Positions 34,868 to 44,636 of a stretch of 64,000 nt of DNA are shown piece after piece. Each line of letters starts with the position of its first letter. Within the stretch, counting starts at the first letter, position 1. The DNA lies in the NCBI RefSeq assembly GCF_034008635.1, contig NZ_CP125378.1, positions 5,456,501 through 5,520,500 on the forward strand. Direction: 5' to 3'. This stretch comes from Pseudomonas sp. P8_229. Lineage in GTDB: Bacteria; Pseudomonadota; Gammaproteobacteria; Pseudomonadales; Pseudomonadaceae. The translations under genes and the position numbers were made by a program. The notes beneath the pieces are model-generated. The model had not been told where the DNA came from, made no database searches, and saw only the letters and a program-made list of their open reading frames with translations.

Positions 34868-36043
34868 ATGTCCATGACGATTGCGTTTGCTCGCACCCCC
34901 CCGGCGCCGACCGGTCGCCTGCTGTCCATTGATGCGTTAAGAGGTCTGGTGATCCTGTTCATGCTGCTGGACCATGTGCGTGAGACGTTTCTCCTGCACC
35001 GTCAGGTCGGCGACCCGATGGACATTGCCAACACCGAGCCGGCGTTGTTTTTCAGCCGGACGCTGGCGCATCTGTGCGCGCCGGTGTTCGTGTTTCTAAC
35101 CGGGCTGTCCGCGTGGCTGTTTGGCGAGAAGTACGCGGGCAAGACCGACGTGAGTGCCTTTCTATTCAAGCGCGGGCTGTTTCTGGTGGTGCTGGAATTC
35201 ACCTTGGTGAACTTCGCGTGGACGTTTCAGTTGCCGCCGAGCGCGATCTATCTGCAGGTAATCTGGGCGATTGGCCTGAGCATGATCGCGTTGTCGCTGC
35301 TGGTCTGGCTGCCGCGCTGGCTATTGCTGACGCTGAGCCTGGCGATCATTGCCGGGCATAACCTGCTCGATGGGCTGCATTTCGCGCCGGAGTCGGCACT
35401 GCATGTGCCGTGGGCGATCCTGCATGACCGCGGCTGGATCGAGGCCGGTGACAGCTTGCGCTTACGCACCTCGTATCCGCTGTTACCGTGGATCGGTGTG
35501 ATCGGCTTGGGTTATGCGCTGGGCCCGTGGTTCGCCCGCGTGGCCGATGCGGGGATTCGTCAGCAGTGTCTGTTGCTGGGGGGTGTCGGCGGTCTGCTGG
35601 GTTTTGTGGGGCTGCGGCTGCTCAACGGTTACGGCGATAAGCCTTGGGCGTTGCACGACACGACCGTGCAAACGCTGATGTCCTTTTTCAACATCACCAA
35701 GTACCCACCATCGCTGCTGTTCATCACCCTGACGTTGAGTGTGGGACTGCTGCTGTTGCGGGTGTTTGAACGGGGGCAGGCACGTCGCTGGATTCGCTGG
35801 TTGTGCGTTTTCGGTTCGGCGCCGATGTTTTTCTATCTGCTGCACCTGTATGTGCTGAAGGTGCTGTATCTGATCATCGTGGGGCTGTTCGGCCTTAACC
35901 ACGGTAGCTATTTCGGCTTCGATTCAGTAGCGGCGATATGGCTGGTATCGGTGCTGTTGGCGCTGGCGCTGTACCCGGCGGTGCGCTGGTTTTCCGCGCT
36001 GAAATCGCGGCGTCGCGACATCGCCTGGCTGAAATATCTGTAA
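34868..36043 (+). CDS. DUF1624 membrane protein, heparan-alpha-glucosaminide acetyltransferase-like
   Basis: The protein has 391 residues and about ten membrane helices. The lead R-L-L-S-I-D-A-L-R-G-L-V-I-L-F-M-L-L-D-H-V-R with its Asp/Arg/His pattern marks the DUF1624/HGSNAT-like acyltransferase group. A role in moving acetyl groups onto an extracytoplasmic glycan is possible but untested for this branch. It is divergent from the PqiA pair. The spacing to the convergent LysR gene is 3 bp. Confidence 0.82.
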   Translation: MSMTIAFARTPPAPTGRLLSIDALRGLVILFMLLDHVRETFLLHRQVGDPMDIANTEPALFFSRTLAHLCAPVFVFLTGLSAWLFGEKYAGKTDVSAFLFKRGLFLVVLEFTLVNFAWTFQLPPSAIYLQVIWAIGLSMIALSLLVWLPRWLLLTLSLAIIAGHNLLDGLHFAPESALHVPWAILHDRGWIEAGDSLRLRTSYPLLPWIGVIGLGYALGPWFARVADAGIRQQCLLLGGVGGLLGFVGLRLLNGYGDKPWALHDTTVQTLMSFFNITKYPPSLLFITLTLSVGLLLLRVFERGQARRWIRWLCVFGSAPMFFYLLHLYVLKVLYLIIVGLFGLNHGSYFGFDSVAAIWLVSVLLALALYPAVRWFSALKSRRRDIAWLKYL

Positions 36044-36046
36044 GCC

Positions 36047-36943
36047 CTAGTGGCCACTGCGCTCGCGCGCGAAGTCGATAAAAGCCTTGAGCGGTGCCGG
36101 TACATGGCGCCGGCTCGGGTAGTACAGATGCAGCCCCGGATAGTAAGGGCACCAGTCGGCCAAAACCTGAATCAGACGCCCCGACGCCAAGTGTTCGCTG
36201 ACCATGTCATCGAACACATACGCCAATCCCAGGCCTTGCAGCGCGGGGCCGACCATCAGGCTGACGTCGCCCAGGGTCAGTGGTCCGCTGACCTCGATTT
36301 CCCGGGCAATGCCGTCACGTTCGAACTCCCAGCGATACAACGTGCCACTGGGGTAGCGGTGGCGAAGGCACGGCAAGTCGTGCAGATCTTCGGTTTTTTG
36401 CGGCGCAGGATGGCGTTCAAGGAATGCCGGCGAAGCGACCACCACCGAACGCATTGCCCGGCCAATCGGCAGCGATACCATGTCGGCCTCCAGTCGATCG
36501 CCAAAGCGCACGCCCGCATCAAATCCGCCGGCGACGATATCCAGCAATGCCTCGCTTTCGACCACTTCCATTCGAATGTCCGGATACGCCTGCAAGAACT
36601 CGCTGGCAATCGGCAGTAATACCAGTTCGCACGCCTGGCGTCCGCAGGTGATGCGCAGGTTGCCCGTGGGTTTGTCGCGAAAATGGTTGAGGTCTTCCAG
36701 TGCGTCGTCGATGTCGCGGAACGCCGGTTTCAACCGCGTGTACAGGCGCTCGCCGGCCTCGGTCAACGCCACGCTGCGGGTGGTGCGATTGAACAGGCGC
36801 ACCCCGAGGCGATTCTCCAGTGCCTTTACCGAATGGCTCAGGGCTGAGGGTGTGAGGCCAAGTTCGACGGCGGCTTTGCTGAAACTCAAGTGTTGTGCCG
36901 TACAGAGGAATACGGAGAGGTCTGCTGCTGAGGGTGATTTCAT
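36047..36943 (-). CDS. LysR-family regulator of the adjacent efflux pump
   Basis: The protein has 298 residues with a complete winged helix (F-S-K-A-A-V-E-L-G-L-T-P-S-A-L-S-H-S-V-K-A-L-E) and effector domain, of the type that commonly sits divergent from MFS pump genes. The 103-bp intergenic region has a GTGAA-N5-TTCAC dyad just upstream of its start, a likely self-operator. Confidence 0.9.
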   Translation of the reverse strand: MKSPSAADLSVFLCTAQHLSFSKAAVELGLTPSALSHSVKALENRLGVRLFNRTTRSVALTEAGERLYTRLKPAFRDIDDALEDLNHFRDKPTGNLRITCGRQACELVLLPIASEFLQAYPDIRMEVVESEALLDIVAGGFDAGVRFGDRLEADMVSLPIGRAMRSVVVASPAFLERHPAPQKTEDLHDLPCLRHRYPSGTLYRWEFERDGIAREIEVSGPLTLGDVSLMVGPALQGLGLAYVFDDMVSEHLASGRLIQVLADWCPYYPGLHLYYPSRRHVPAPLKAFIDFARERSGH

Positions 36944-36945
36944 CT

Positions 36946-36960
36946 GTGAATGCCTTTCAC
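36946..36960. promoter_or_regulatory. Candidate LysR operator
   Basis: Dyad GTGAA (36946-36950) and TTCAC (36956-36960) lies immediately 5' of the LysR start codon, within the region shared with the divergent MFS gene. It fits the short T-N11-A style of LysR sites. Confidence 0.45.
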
Positions 36961-37046
36961 AAAGTCATGAAAAATTGTTGGGATTATCACATCAGTAACA
37001 CGGCCTTAAAGTCGCAGCCTGACAATTTTTTATAAAGGATGAGTTC

Positions 37047-38582
37047 ATGACAACTGTCGCTCAATCGCAAGGAGCGCGTAACAAGCTGCTGATTCTCGCG
37101 GCCGTCTGCCTGTCGGCACTGGTACTTCCCTTGAGTTTCACCGGTGGCGCGGTGGCGACGCCCGCCATTGGCCGTGATCTGGGCGGCAGCCCCGTTGCCC
37201 TGACCTGGATCACCAATGCGTTTATGTTGTCGTTCGGCAGTCTGCTGATGGCGGCGGGGGCACTGGCCGATGTCTATGGGCGTAAACGCCTGTTCACCTT
37301 CGGCATGTTGCTGTTCACCGCAGCATCGATTGCCCAGAGCCTGGCACCCTCGGTGTACTGGCTGGATGGGCTGCGTGCGGTGCAGGGCGTGGCCGGTGCT
37401 GCGGCGTTGGCCAGCGGTTCAGCGTCGTTGGCGCAGGAGTTCGAAGGCCATGCGCGGACCCGTGCGTACAGCGTGCTCGGCACCACATTCGGCATCGGCC
37501 TGGCATTCGGGCCGTTGGTGGCGGGCGCGTTGATCGAGGCGCTCAACTGGCGGGCGATTTTCCTCTTCACCGCGCTGATCGGCGTGATCGCCATGGTCTT
37601 CGGCCTGCCACGCATGCGCGAAAGCCGCAACCCGGATGCCATGGGGCTGGATTGGCCGGGCACGATCACCTTCAGCGCGATGCTGGCGTTGTTCACCTTC
37701 GGCGTGATTCAGGCCCCGGAAAGCGGTTGGGGCAGTCCGCTGGTGGTCGGTCTGCTGAGTGCTTCGGCATTGTTGCTGGCGTTGTTCGTGACGATCGAAA
37801 TGCGCGTCAAACACCCGATGCTCGATCTGACCCTGTTTCGTTTTCCGCGCTTCATTGGCGTACAGATGCTGCCGATCGGCACCTGCTTTTGCTACATCGT
37901 GCTGGTGGTGATGTTGCCATTGCGCTTTATCGGCGTGGAAGGCTTGAGCGAAATCGACGCCGGCCTGTTGTTGCTGGCGCTGTCGGCGCCAATGCTGGTG
38001 GTACCGATGCTGGCGGCGTCGATGACCCGTTTTGTCTCGGCGGGGATCTTGTCGGGGATTGGTTTTCTGATCGCTGCATTGGGGTTGCACGGGGTGAGCC
38101 TGTACGACGTCGGCGAGCCGAAATTGGCCTTGGTCATTGCGATGGTGTTGGTCGGGATTGGCACCGGTTTGCCTTGGGGGTTGATGGATGGTCTGTCGGT
38201 CAGCGTCGTACCGAAAGAGCGCGCGGGGATGGCGGCGGGGATCTTCAATACCGTGCGAGTGGCGGGTGAGGGCATTGCGCTGGCGGTTGTGGCCGCAGTG
38301 CTGACTTCGCTGCTGAATACCGATCTGAGGGGGGCAGTGGCAGGCAGTGTCGATGCGGCGCTGATTGCCGAGACCGCGCACCGGGTCACCACGGGCGACA
38401 TGGCGCATGCGATCAACACGCTTCCGGGGCTGGCCAATGAGCGTCTGGTGCAGGGTTATGCTTCGGCGTTTCAGTACCTGCTGCACATCCTCACCGTGAT
38501 CACCCTGGTCTCGGCGGCGGTGGTGCTCGCGCTGTTGAGCAAGAACCGAACGGTCACAGAGTCGCAACAGGCAACGGCTTGA
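37047..38582 (+). CDS. MFS drug efflux transporter, DHA2 (14-helix) family
   Basis: The protein has 511 residues and about fourteen helices. Motif A-like G-A-L-A-D-V-Y-G-R-K-R-L follows helix 2, and motif C-like G-x-x-F-G-P-L-V-A-G lies near helix 5. It would export hydrophobic drugs or metabolites by proton antiport. No membrane-fusion partner gene is adjacent. Expression is probably controlled by the divergent LysR regulator. A REPIN follows its stop. Confidence 0.9.
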   Translation: MTTVAQSQGARNKLLILAAVCLSALVLPLSFTGGAVATPAIGRDLGGSPVALTWITNAFMLSFGSLLMAAGALADVYGRKRLFTFGMLLFTAASIAQSLAPSVYWLDGLRAVQGVAGAAALASGSASLAQEFEGHARTRAYSVLGTTFGIGLAFGPLVAGALIEALNWRAIFLFTALIGVIAMVFGLPRMRESRNPDAMGLDWPGTITFSAMLALFTFGVIQAPESGWGSPLVVGLLSASALLLALFVTIEMRVKHPMLDLTLFRFPRFIGVQMLPIGTCFCYIVLVVMLPLRFIGVEGLSEIDAGLLLLALSAPMLVVPMLAASMTRFVSAGILSGIGFLIAALGLHGVSLYDVGEPKLALVIAMVLVGIGTGLPWGLMDGLSVSVVPKERAGMAAGIFNTVRVAGEGIALAVVAAVLTSLLNTDLRGAVAGSVDAALIAETAHRVTTGDMAHAINTLPGLANERLVQGYASAFQYLLHILTVITLVSAAVVLALLSKNRTVTESQQATA

Positions 38583-38594
38583 CGCCAGACCACA

Positions 38595-38681
38595 GTGGGA
38601 GCGGGCTTGCTCGCGAAGAGGGAAGGTCTATCACTGCAAAAGTGACTGATCCACCGCATTCGCGAGCAAGCCCGCTCCCAC
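38595..38681. repeat. REPIN (inverted pair of REP elements)
   Basis: GTGGGAGCGGGCTTGCTCGC at 38595 and its inverted match at 38659-38681 flank a short spacer. Located between the convergent efflux and semialdehyde dehydrogenase genes. Confidence 0.9.
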
Positions 38682-38754
38682 AGATTTCGGTGTCGCTCGC
38701 AAGGTCGTTGTCAGGCTCCCAACCTGTAGGCGCTGCGGAAGCTGATGTCCCGGG

Positions 38755-40146
38755 TTATTTGCGATCCAGCCACACCGTCTGCGCGTTGCAGAACTCGCGT
38801 ACGCCGAAGTGCGACAGTTCACGGCCGAAACCGCTTTTCTTCACGCCGCCGAAGCTCACGCGCGGGTCGCTGGCGGAGTAGCCGTTGATGAACACGCCGC
38901 CGGTTTCCAGTTCGCTGGTCAGTTGCTGGGCCAGTTGCACGTTGGCGGTGTAGATCGTCGCGGTCAGGCCGAAGTCGCTGTCGTTGGCCAGGGCGATGGC
39001 GTGGGCGCAATCGCGGGCGGTGATGATCGACGCCACCGGGCCGAACAGTTCCTGTTTGAACGAGGTCATGCGGTCGGTAACGTCGGCCAGCACGGTCGGC
39101 TCATAGTAGTTACCCGGGCCTTGGGCCTTGCCGCCGCCGAGCAGCAGGGTGGCGCCTTCTTCGAGGGTGTCGCGCACTTGCTGATCGAGTTCGTCACGCA
39201 GATCGAAACGCGCCATCGGGCCGATGTAGGTGTCAGCGGACAGTGGATCGCCGACCTTCAGCTTGCGCGTGGCCTCGACGAATTTGCGGGTGAATTCCTC
39301 GACCACACCTTCTTCGATGATCAGGCGCTTGGCGGCGGCGCACACCTGGCCGGAGTTCTGGTAACGACCGATAACGGCGGCTTGAACGGCTTCATCGAGG
39401 TCAGCGTCGTTGAGCACAATGAACGGGTCGGAACCACCCAGTTCCAGTACACATTTCTTCAGCGCAGCACCCGCTTGGGCGCCGATGGCCATGCCGGCGC
39501 GGACGCTGCCAGTCAGGGTCACGGCGGCGATGCGCGGGTCAGCGATGGCGGTCGAAACGCCTTGCGGGGTGACGTTGATCACTTCAAACACGCCATCGGC
39601 GAAACCGGCGTGCTTGAAGGCATCACGCAGCAGGTAGGCGCTGCCCATCACGTTCGGCGCATGCTTGAGCACGTAGGTGTTGCCGGCAATCAGCGCCGGC
39701 ACTGCACCGCGCAGCACTTGCCAGATCGGAAAGTTCCACGGCATCACCGCGAGGATCGGGCCAAGCGGACGGTACTCGATGCGTGCTTTGCCGCCTTCAA
39801 CCTGGGTCGGCTCGGCGTCGAGCATGGCCGGACCATTTTCGGCGTACCACTCGCAGAGCTTGGCGCATTTTTCGATTTCACCACGGGCCTGGGCGATCGG
39901 TTTGCCCATTTCCAGAGTAATCATGGTCGCCATGGCTTCGGCGCTGTCACGCAGCGCACCGGCCAGTGCAGTCAGGGCGCGGGAGCGGTCTTGCAGCGGC
40001 TTGCGTTTCCACTTCGAGAAACCGAACGCGGCGCGGGTCAGCGCGGCGTCGAGAGCGTCAGCGGATTCAAAGGCGTAGTGACCGATCTGCTCGCCGGTGG
40101 CGGGGTTGATCGAGATGGCGTGGGTCTGGCTGGAAATCGGGCTCAT
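38755..40146 (-). CDS. sad: Succinate semialdehyde dehydrogenase (Sad/YneI type)
   Basis: The protein has 463 residues. The aldehyde dehydrogenase catalytic residues are Glu235 (L-E-L-G-G) and Cys269 (S-G-Q-V-C-A-A-A). It is very close to E. coli Sad in length and in distinctive blocks such as H-A-I-S-I-N-P-A-T-G-E-Q, C-x-W-Y-A-E-x-G-P-A-M-L and L-R-G-A-V-P. Sad oxidises succinate semialdehyde to succinate in putrescine/GABA catabolism. As in E. coli it is next to a PtrR-like LysR gene, here divergently transcribed. Confidence 0.93.
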   Translation of the reverse strand: MSPISSQTHAISINPATGEQIGHYAFESADALDAALTRAAFGFSKWKRKPLQDRSRALTALAGALRDSAEAMATMITLEMGKPIAQARGEIEKCAKLCEWYAENGPAMLDAEPTQVEGGKARIEYRPLGPILAVMPWNFPIWQVLRGAVPALIAGNTYVLKHAPNVMGSAYLLRDAFKHAGFADGVFEVINVTPQGVSTAIADPRIAAVTLTGSVRAGMAIGAQAGAALKKCVLELGGSDPFIVLNDADLDEAVQAAVIGRYQNSGQVCAAAKRLIIEEGVVEEFTRKFVEATRKLKVGDPLSADTYIGPMARFDLRDELDQQVRDTLEEGATLLLGGGKAQGPGNYYEPTVLADVTDRMTSFKQELFGPVASIITARDCAHAIALANDSDFGLTATIYTANVQLAQQLTSELETGGVFINGYSASDPRVSFGGVKKSGFGRELSHFGVREFCNAQTVWLDRK

Positions 40147-40249
40147 GGCTGGCTCCTGCGAGTTCAGTGGATGGGCCTAGAGTAGGGTGGTGTTTGTTTT
40201 CTGGAAACTGAATAATAAAGATCGTTTCTTTCACGATTGGAGAATGACT

Positions 40250-41128
40250 GTGGATCTGGTGCAGCTGGAAATCTTCAAGGCCGTTGCCGAGCACGGCAGC
40301 ATCAGCGCCGCCGCGGCGCAGATCCATCGCGTGCCGTCGAACCTGACCACGCGGATCAAACAGCTGGAGCAGGATCTGGGCGTCGATTTGTTCATCCGCG
40401 AGAAAAGCCGTCTGCGCTTGTCGCCGGCCGGCTGGAGCTTTCTTGAATACGCCCGGCGCATTCTCGACCTGGTGCAGGAAGCCCGGGCCACCGTGGCGGG
40501 TGAAGAGCCGCAGGGCGCATTCCCTCTGGGATCGCTGGAAAGCACGGCGGCGGTGCGTATTCCCGAACTGCTGGCGGCGTACAACCAGTTGCACCCCAAA
40601 GTCGACCTGGACCTGTCGACCGGCCCGTCCGGGACGATGATCGACGGCGTGCTCTCCGGGCGCTTGGCAGCGGCGTTCGTCGATGGCCCGGTGCTGCACC
40701 CAGCCCTCGAAGGCGTGCCGGCGTTCGAGGAAGAAATGGTCATCATCGCGCCGCTCAATCACGCCCCGGTGCAGCGCGCGGCAGATGTGAATGGCGAAAA
40801 CATTTATGCGTTCCGCTCCAACTGTTCCTACCGTCACCACTTCGAAAAATGGTTCAGCACCGACGCTGCCGTGCCGGGCAAGATCTTCGAGATGGAGTCG
40901 TATCACGGCATGCTCGCTTGCGTCAGTGCCGGGGCCGGGCTGGCGCTGATGCCACGCAAGATGCTGCAGAGCATGCCTGGCAGCGCTACGGTCAGTGTCT
41001 GGCCACTGGCGGCGGATTTTCGTTATCTGACGACGTGGCTGGTGTGGCGACGGGGCACGGTGTCGCGTAGCTTGAGCATGTTTGTGCGCTTGCTGGAAGA
41101 ACGTGGGGTGGTGCGCGCAGAAGAGTAA
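40250..41128 (+). CDS. ptrR: LysR-family regulator PtrR
   Basis: The protein has 292 residues. It closely follows E. coli PtrR (YneJ) through [32 protein letters not shown] and [11 protein letters not shown]. The GTG at 40250 is preferred: it gives the V-D-L-V-Q-L-E start matching PtrR and places GGAG at normal distance; the ATG at 40244 is too close to it. It likely regulates sad and itself in response to putrescine pathway metabolites. Confidence 0.9.
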   Translation: MDLVQLEIFKAVAEHGSISAAAAQIHRVPSNLTTRIKQLEQDLGVDLFIREKSRLRLSPAGWSFLEYARRILDLVQEARATVAGEEPQGAFPLGSLESTAAVRIPELLAAYNQLHPKVDLDLSTGPSGTMIDGVLSGRLAAAFVDGPVLHPALEGVPAFEEEMVIIAPLNHAPVQRAADVNGENIYAFRSNCSYRHHFEKWFSTDAAVPGKIFEMESYHGMLACVSAGAGLALMPRKMLQSMPGSATVSVWPLAADFRYLTTWLVWRRGTVSRSLSMFVRLLEERGVVRAEE

Positions 41129-41211
41129 TTGACACGTTGTGTCATGGTTGTATCTTTATCCGCGTTTCGCAATATAAAAAACTATACAGCGTAGCCATGA
41201 GGAACAAGGAA

Positions 41212-41874
41212 ATGAGTGCAGCCCTAAGCGGTAAAGAAGCCGTCGGCGAGCGGTTTGTGCTGGAAACGATGCGTCACGCGCAACACCTGACCTGGCAAGC
41301 CGTCGACGCCATCGCCAAGGTGATCAAGCCCGGCATGCTTGAATCCGAAGCGCAGGAGCAGGGCAAGCAGATCCTCGCTGAACTGGGCATGGACCGCATC
41401 TGGCATCCGCTGCTGATCCGTTTTGGCGCCAACACCTTGAAGACCTTCAAGCAACGCTCCGATGGCGATCCGGTGCTGGGTGAAAACGACATTTTCCTGA
41501 TCGACATGGGCGTGGTCTGGAAGGGGCACGAGGGTGATGCCGGCGCGACGTTCACCACCGGTTCCGACCCGGAAATGATCGCGTGTGCCGCAGCGGCCAA
41601 AGAGCTGTTTGAGCGGGTCGAGGCGTTCTGGCGTCAAGGCGTGTCCGGGGTCGAGCTGTACCGCTATGCCACCGATCAGGCCAGTGCCATGGGCTGGGTG
41701 CTGCATCTCGACATCAAGGGCCACCGGGTCAGCGATTTTCCTCACGCGATGTACAAGGGCGGCAATCTCGGCGATTTCGACCAGGCGCCGCATGCCGGTG
41801 TGTGGATTCTGGAAATCCAGATCGCCCACCCGCAACGGCCGTTCGGTGCGTTTTATGAAGATCTGCTGATCTGA
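41212..41874 (+). CDS. M24-family (aminopeptidase P-like) metallopeptidase
   Basis: The protein has 220 residues with a pita-bread fold but no N-terminal domain. Candidate metal ligands are Asp in D-M-G, a second Asp eleven residues on (E-G-D-A-G), His in D-F-P-H and Glu in L-E-I-Q. ATG 41212 has AGGA at good spacing. It follows ptrR by 83 bp. It is smaller than methionine aminopeptidase MetAP and lacks the creatinase N domain, so it is a short M24 protein of unknown substrate. Confidence 0.8.
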   Translation: MSAALSGKEAVGERFVLETMRHAQHLTWQAVDAIAKVIKPGMLESEAQEQGKQILAELGMDRIWHPLLIRFGANTLKTFKQRSDGDPVLGENDIFLIDMGVVWKGHEGDAGATFTTGSDPEMIACAAAAKELFERVEAFWRQGVSGVELYRYATDQASAMGWVLHLDIKGHRVSDFPHAMYKGGNLGDFDQAPHAGVWILEIQIAHPQRPFGAFYEDLLI

Positions 41875-42002
41875 TCTATGGTTGTTCGGCAGCTCTCAAG
41901 CGTGACAACAAAGCGCAGCGCTATAGTTGTTTCTACATAGCGCTTACTCCGATGATGCAGGCCGTTTTTCCTAACTCTAAAGTCAAAAAAAGGAAGCCCG
42001 TC

Positions 42003-42431
42003 ATGAAAGTCAGCGCACGCAACGTATTCAAAGGTCAAGTCAGTCAGGTTCAAGCCGGTGCGGTCAACGCCGAAGTGGTTCTGACTCTGGCCGGGGGCGA
42101 GCAACTGGTTGCCGTCGTGACCATGGAAAGCATCAAGAATCTCGGCATTGCCGTTGGCAAAGAAGCCGTAGCGCTGGTCAAGGCGCCGTGGGTGATGCTG
42201 ATGACTGAATCCAGCGACATTCGCCTGTCGGCACGCAACTGCCTGAAAGGCAAAGTGCTGAGCGTGACTGACGGCGCGGTCAATGCTGAAGTGGTGATCG
42301 AGCTGGCCGGCGGTTCGAAGGTCTATTCGATCGTCACCCGTGATGCCGTTGCCGAGCTCGGTCTGGCCAAGGGTGTCAGCGCCACGGCGGTGATCAAGGC
42401 GTCGCATATCATTCTGGGCGTGCCTGCCTGA
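42003..42431 (+). CDS. Molbindin with two Mop/TOBE domains
   Basis: The protein has 142 residues, made of two related halves: S-A-R-N-V-F-K-G-Q-V-S-x-V and S-A-R-N-C-L-K-G-K-V-L-S-V, each followed by N-A-E-V-V-x-x-L-A-G-G. Such tandem Mop proteins bind molybdate or tungstate in the cytoplasm and buffer it. The start at 42003 follows AAAAGGAAG. It is terminated by a strong bidirectional hairpin. Confidence 0.9.
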   Translation: MKVSARNVFKGQVSQVQAGAVNAEVVLTLAGGEQLVAVVTMESIKNLGIAVGKEAVALVKAPWVMLMTESSDIRLSARNCLKGKVLSVTDGAVNAEVVIELAGGSKVYSIVTRDAVAELGLAKGVSATAVIKASHIILGVPA

Positions 42432-42452
42432 TCTGCTGTTCAGGTCGATAAA

Positions 42453-42492
42453 AACCTCTGATTCCACAAGCGGGAAATCAGAGGTTTTTTTT
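42453..42492. terminator. Intrinsic terminator between convergent genes
   Basis: Perfect 11-bp stem AACCTCTGATT/AATCAGAGGTT followed by eight T on the + strand; A residues on the other side also give a short T-run on the minus strand. Confidence 0.92.
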
Positions 42493-42494
42493 CG

Positions 42495-43118
42495 TCACGG
42501 CGTACCGTTTCTGCCGTAGAGCCGGAAGCCTTCGCGTCGACTCAGTCGCTCGTAGTACGCCCTGACAGCGGGATAGTCCGGATGCGCGAGCGGCGTTTCA
42601 TACCAGCGATTCACCGACAGTCCGATGGGAATGTCGGCGAGAGAGAGCTGCTCGCCGCTGACATAGGCACCGGTCTTCTGCAACTGCCGGTCGAGGATTG
42701 CCATGGTGTTTGACCATTGCGCGATGCCGTTAGCCAAAGCAGCGCTGTCCTGATGATCCGGTGATTGGCGCACCAGTGAGACAAACGCATACGACCACGA
42801 GCGGTTCAGCTCCGACGCCTGCCAGTCGATCCACTGATCGACCCGCGCCCGGGCTCGCGGCTCGGCGGGGTAGAGGTCTGCGCCGCCATAGGCGCCCGCC
42901 AGATAACGAATGATCGTGTTCGATTCCCACAAGGTGAAATCGCCATCCTGAATCACCGGCACCATGGCGCAAGGGTTGAGGGCGAGAAACTCGGGCGTGT
43001 CGGTGGGTTTGAAGCCCGAGCCCCAATCCTCATGTGCGAACGGGATCTGCAGTTCGGCGCAGGTCCACAGCACTTTGCGCACGTTGATCGATGACGCCTT
43101 GCCCAGTATTCGCAGCAT
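42495..43118 (-). CDS. Glutathione S-transferase
   Basis: The protein has 207 residues. The N-terminal thioredoxin-like domain includes [13 protein letters not shown] near 7-19, then the cis-Pro strand V-P-V-I-Q-D-G and E-S-N-T-I-I-R-Y-L for glutathione binding. The C-terminal helical domain has D-I-P-I-G-L. It conjugates or isomerises with glutathione; the class (probably theta/beta-like) and substrate cannot be read from this alone. Confidence 0.9.
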   Translation of the reverse strand: MLRILGKASSINVRKVLWTCAELQIPFAHEDWGSGFKPTDTPEFLALNPCAMVPVIQDGDFTLWESNTIIRYLAGAYGGADLYPAEPRARARVDQWIDWQASELNRSWSYAFVSLVRQSPDHQDSAALANGIAQWSNTMAILDRQLQKTGAYVSGEQLSLADIPIGLSVNRWYETPLAHPDYPAVRAYYERLSRREGFRLYGRNGTP

Positions 43119-43177
43119 GGGATTCCCTGTCTCGTGGATGCCTGTCGGACCTCAACAAATACCACACTGCAATGCAG

Positions 43178-43206
43178 AAGGCCCGCGCACGGCGGGCCTT
43201 CTTTTG
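43178..43206. terminator. Hairpin terminator region
   Basis: Stem AAGGCCCGC/GCGGGCCTT followed by CTTTTG on the + strand. It lies between the NCS1 permease gene (minus) and the GST promoter, so it probably also stops permease transcripts. Confidence 0.6.
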
Positions 43207-43220
43207 TCATCGGGACACTG

Positions 43221-44636
43221 TCACAGACTGCCCAGCAGTTTCCCGCCAGTCATCCGCCGACGATAGGCGCTGTCACGATTGGCCAGCCAGAAGTACAGCG
43301 GCGAGGTCACCAGCAGGCCCACCAGCCACGACAGATCCGCACCGTCGATGTGTGCCGAGATCGGGCCGACATACAGCGGCGTGTTCATGAACGGGATCTG
43401 CACCGCGATGCCGATCGCGTAGGCCAGCAGCGCCTGCGGGTTGTAGCGGCCATAGATGCCGCCGTCGACCTGGAAGATCGACTGGATGTCGTACTGGCCT
43501 TTGTGAATGGCGTAGAAGTCGATCAGGTTGATCGCGGTCCACGGCACCAGCACTACCAGCAGCACCAGCACCATGTCGACGAAGTGGCCGATGAAGTCCT
43601 TCGAAGCACCGACGGCGGCAAAGCAGCAGGCCAGCAGGACGATGATCGAGATCACCGCGCGGCTTTTGGCGGTGGGGATCCAGCGGTAGGCGAAGGTCTG
43701 CACCAGGGTGATCAGCGACAGCACCGCGCCGTACAGATTGAGGGCGTTGTGGCTGATCACGCTGAGCAGGAACAGCACCAGCATCAGTGGACCGATCGAG
43801 CCGGTGGCCATTTTTACCGCGTCCATGGTGTCCATGCCCACGGGTGTCGCCAGCACGGCGACGGCACCGAAGATGAACGCCAGACTCGAGCCCAGCGCCG
43901 AACCCAGATACGTCGTCCAGAACGTCGACGAGACTTTGACGTCGGCCGGCAAATAACGCGAATAGTCGGACACGTAAGGCGCAAACGCGATCTGCCACAG
44001 CGCGGCCAGCGACACGGTGGCGAGCCAGCCGGAGAGGTTGAAGCTGCCCCGGGTGAGGAAATCATCGGTTTGAACATGGGTGAAGATGTAACCGAAACCG
44101 ACGACGATGCCGATCCCCAGCACCCAGGTGCCGATGCGGTTGAGCACGTGGATGAAGCGGTAGCCGATGATGCCGATGATCCCTGATCCAAGCGCACCGA
44201 CGACGATGCCGACCGGCACCGGCACGCTATCGACCACGCCATGCAGCGACTTGCCGGCCAGCACGATGTTGGAGGCGAAGAAGCCGATGTACATGACGCC
44301 GGCAATCAGCACCACCAGCAGGGCGCCGAGCGAGCCGAACTGCGCGCGGCTCTGGATCATCTGCGGAATACCCATCTGCGGGCCTTGCGCCGAGTGCAGC
44401 GCCATCAGCACGCCGCCGACCAGGTGGCCGACCAGAATGGCGACGATGCCCCAGACCAGATTCAAGTGGAACAACTGCACGCCCAGCGCGCCGGTGACGA
44501 TGGGCAACGGCGCAATGTTGCCGCCGAACCACAGCGTGAACAGATCCCTGACCTTTCCGTGGCGATCTTCGGGGGGCACGTATCCTATCGTGTGTTTTTC
44601 AATGAGCGGGGCGGACGTTGTTGCAGAGGTGGACAT
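43221..44636 (-). CDS. NCS1-family purine/cytosine-type permease
   Basis: This is an inner-membrane carrier of 471 residues with about twelve helices. Family hallmarks are D-L-F-T-L-W-F-G-G-N-I-A-P-L-P near residue 31, F-A-P-Y-V-S-D-Y-S-R-Y-L-P, and V-P-W-T-A-I-N-L-I-D-F-Y. Members import cytosine, allantoin, hydantoins or related nitrogen compounds by cation symport. The start at 44636 has GGAG seven bases upstream. It shares a promoter region with the LysR gene and likely imports the substrate of the downstream catabolic genes. Confidence 0.88.
   Translation of the reverse strand: MSTSATTSAPLIEKHTIGYVPPEDRHGKVRDLFTLWFGGNIAPLPIVTGALGVQLFHLNLVWGIVAILVGHLVGGVLMALHSAQGPQMGIPQMIQSRAQFGSLGALLVVLIAGVMYIGFFASNIVLAGKSLHGVVDSVPVPVGIVVGALGSGIIGIIGYRFIHVLNRIGTWVLGIGIVVGFGYIFTHVQTDDFLTRGSFNLSGWLATVSLAALWQIAFAPYVSDYSRYLPADVKVSSTFWTTYLGSALGSSLAFIFGAVAVLATPVGMDTMDAVKMATGSIGPLMLVLFLLSVISHNALNLYGAVLSLITLVQTFAYRWIPTAKSRAVISIIVLLACCFAAVGASKDFIGHFVDMVLVLLVVLVPWTAINLIDFYAIHKGQYDIQSIFQVDGGIYGRYNPQALLAYAIGIAVQIPFMNTPLYVGPISAHIDGADLSWLVGLLVTSPLYFWLANRDSAYRRRMTGGKLLGSL

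Noticed and set aside
38809..40185. 458-residue open frame on the + strand
   Set aside because: Antisense shadow of sad; no motif, and the minus-strand product has full aldehyde dehydrogenase active-site residues.
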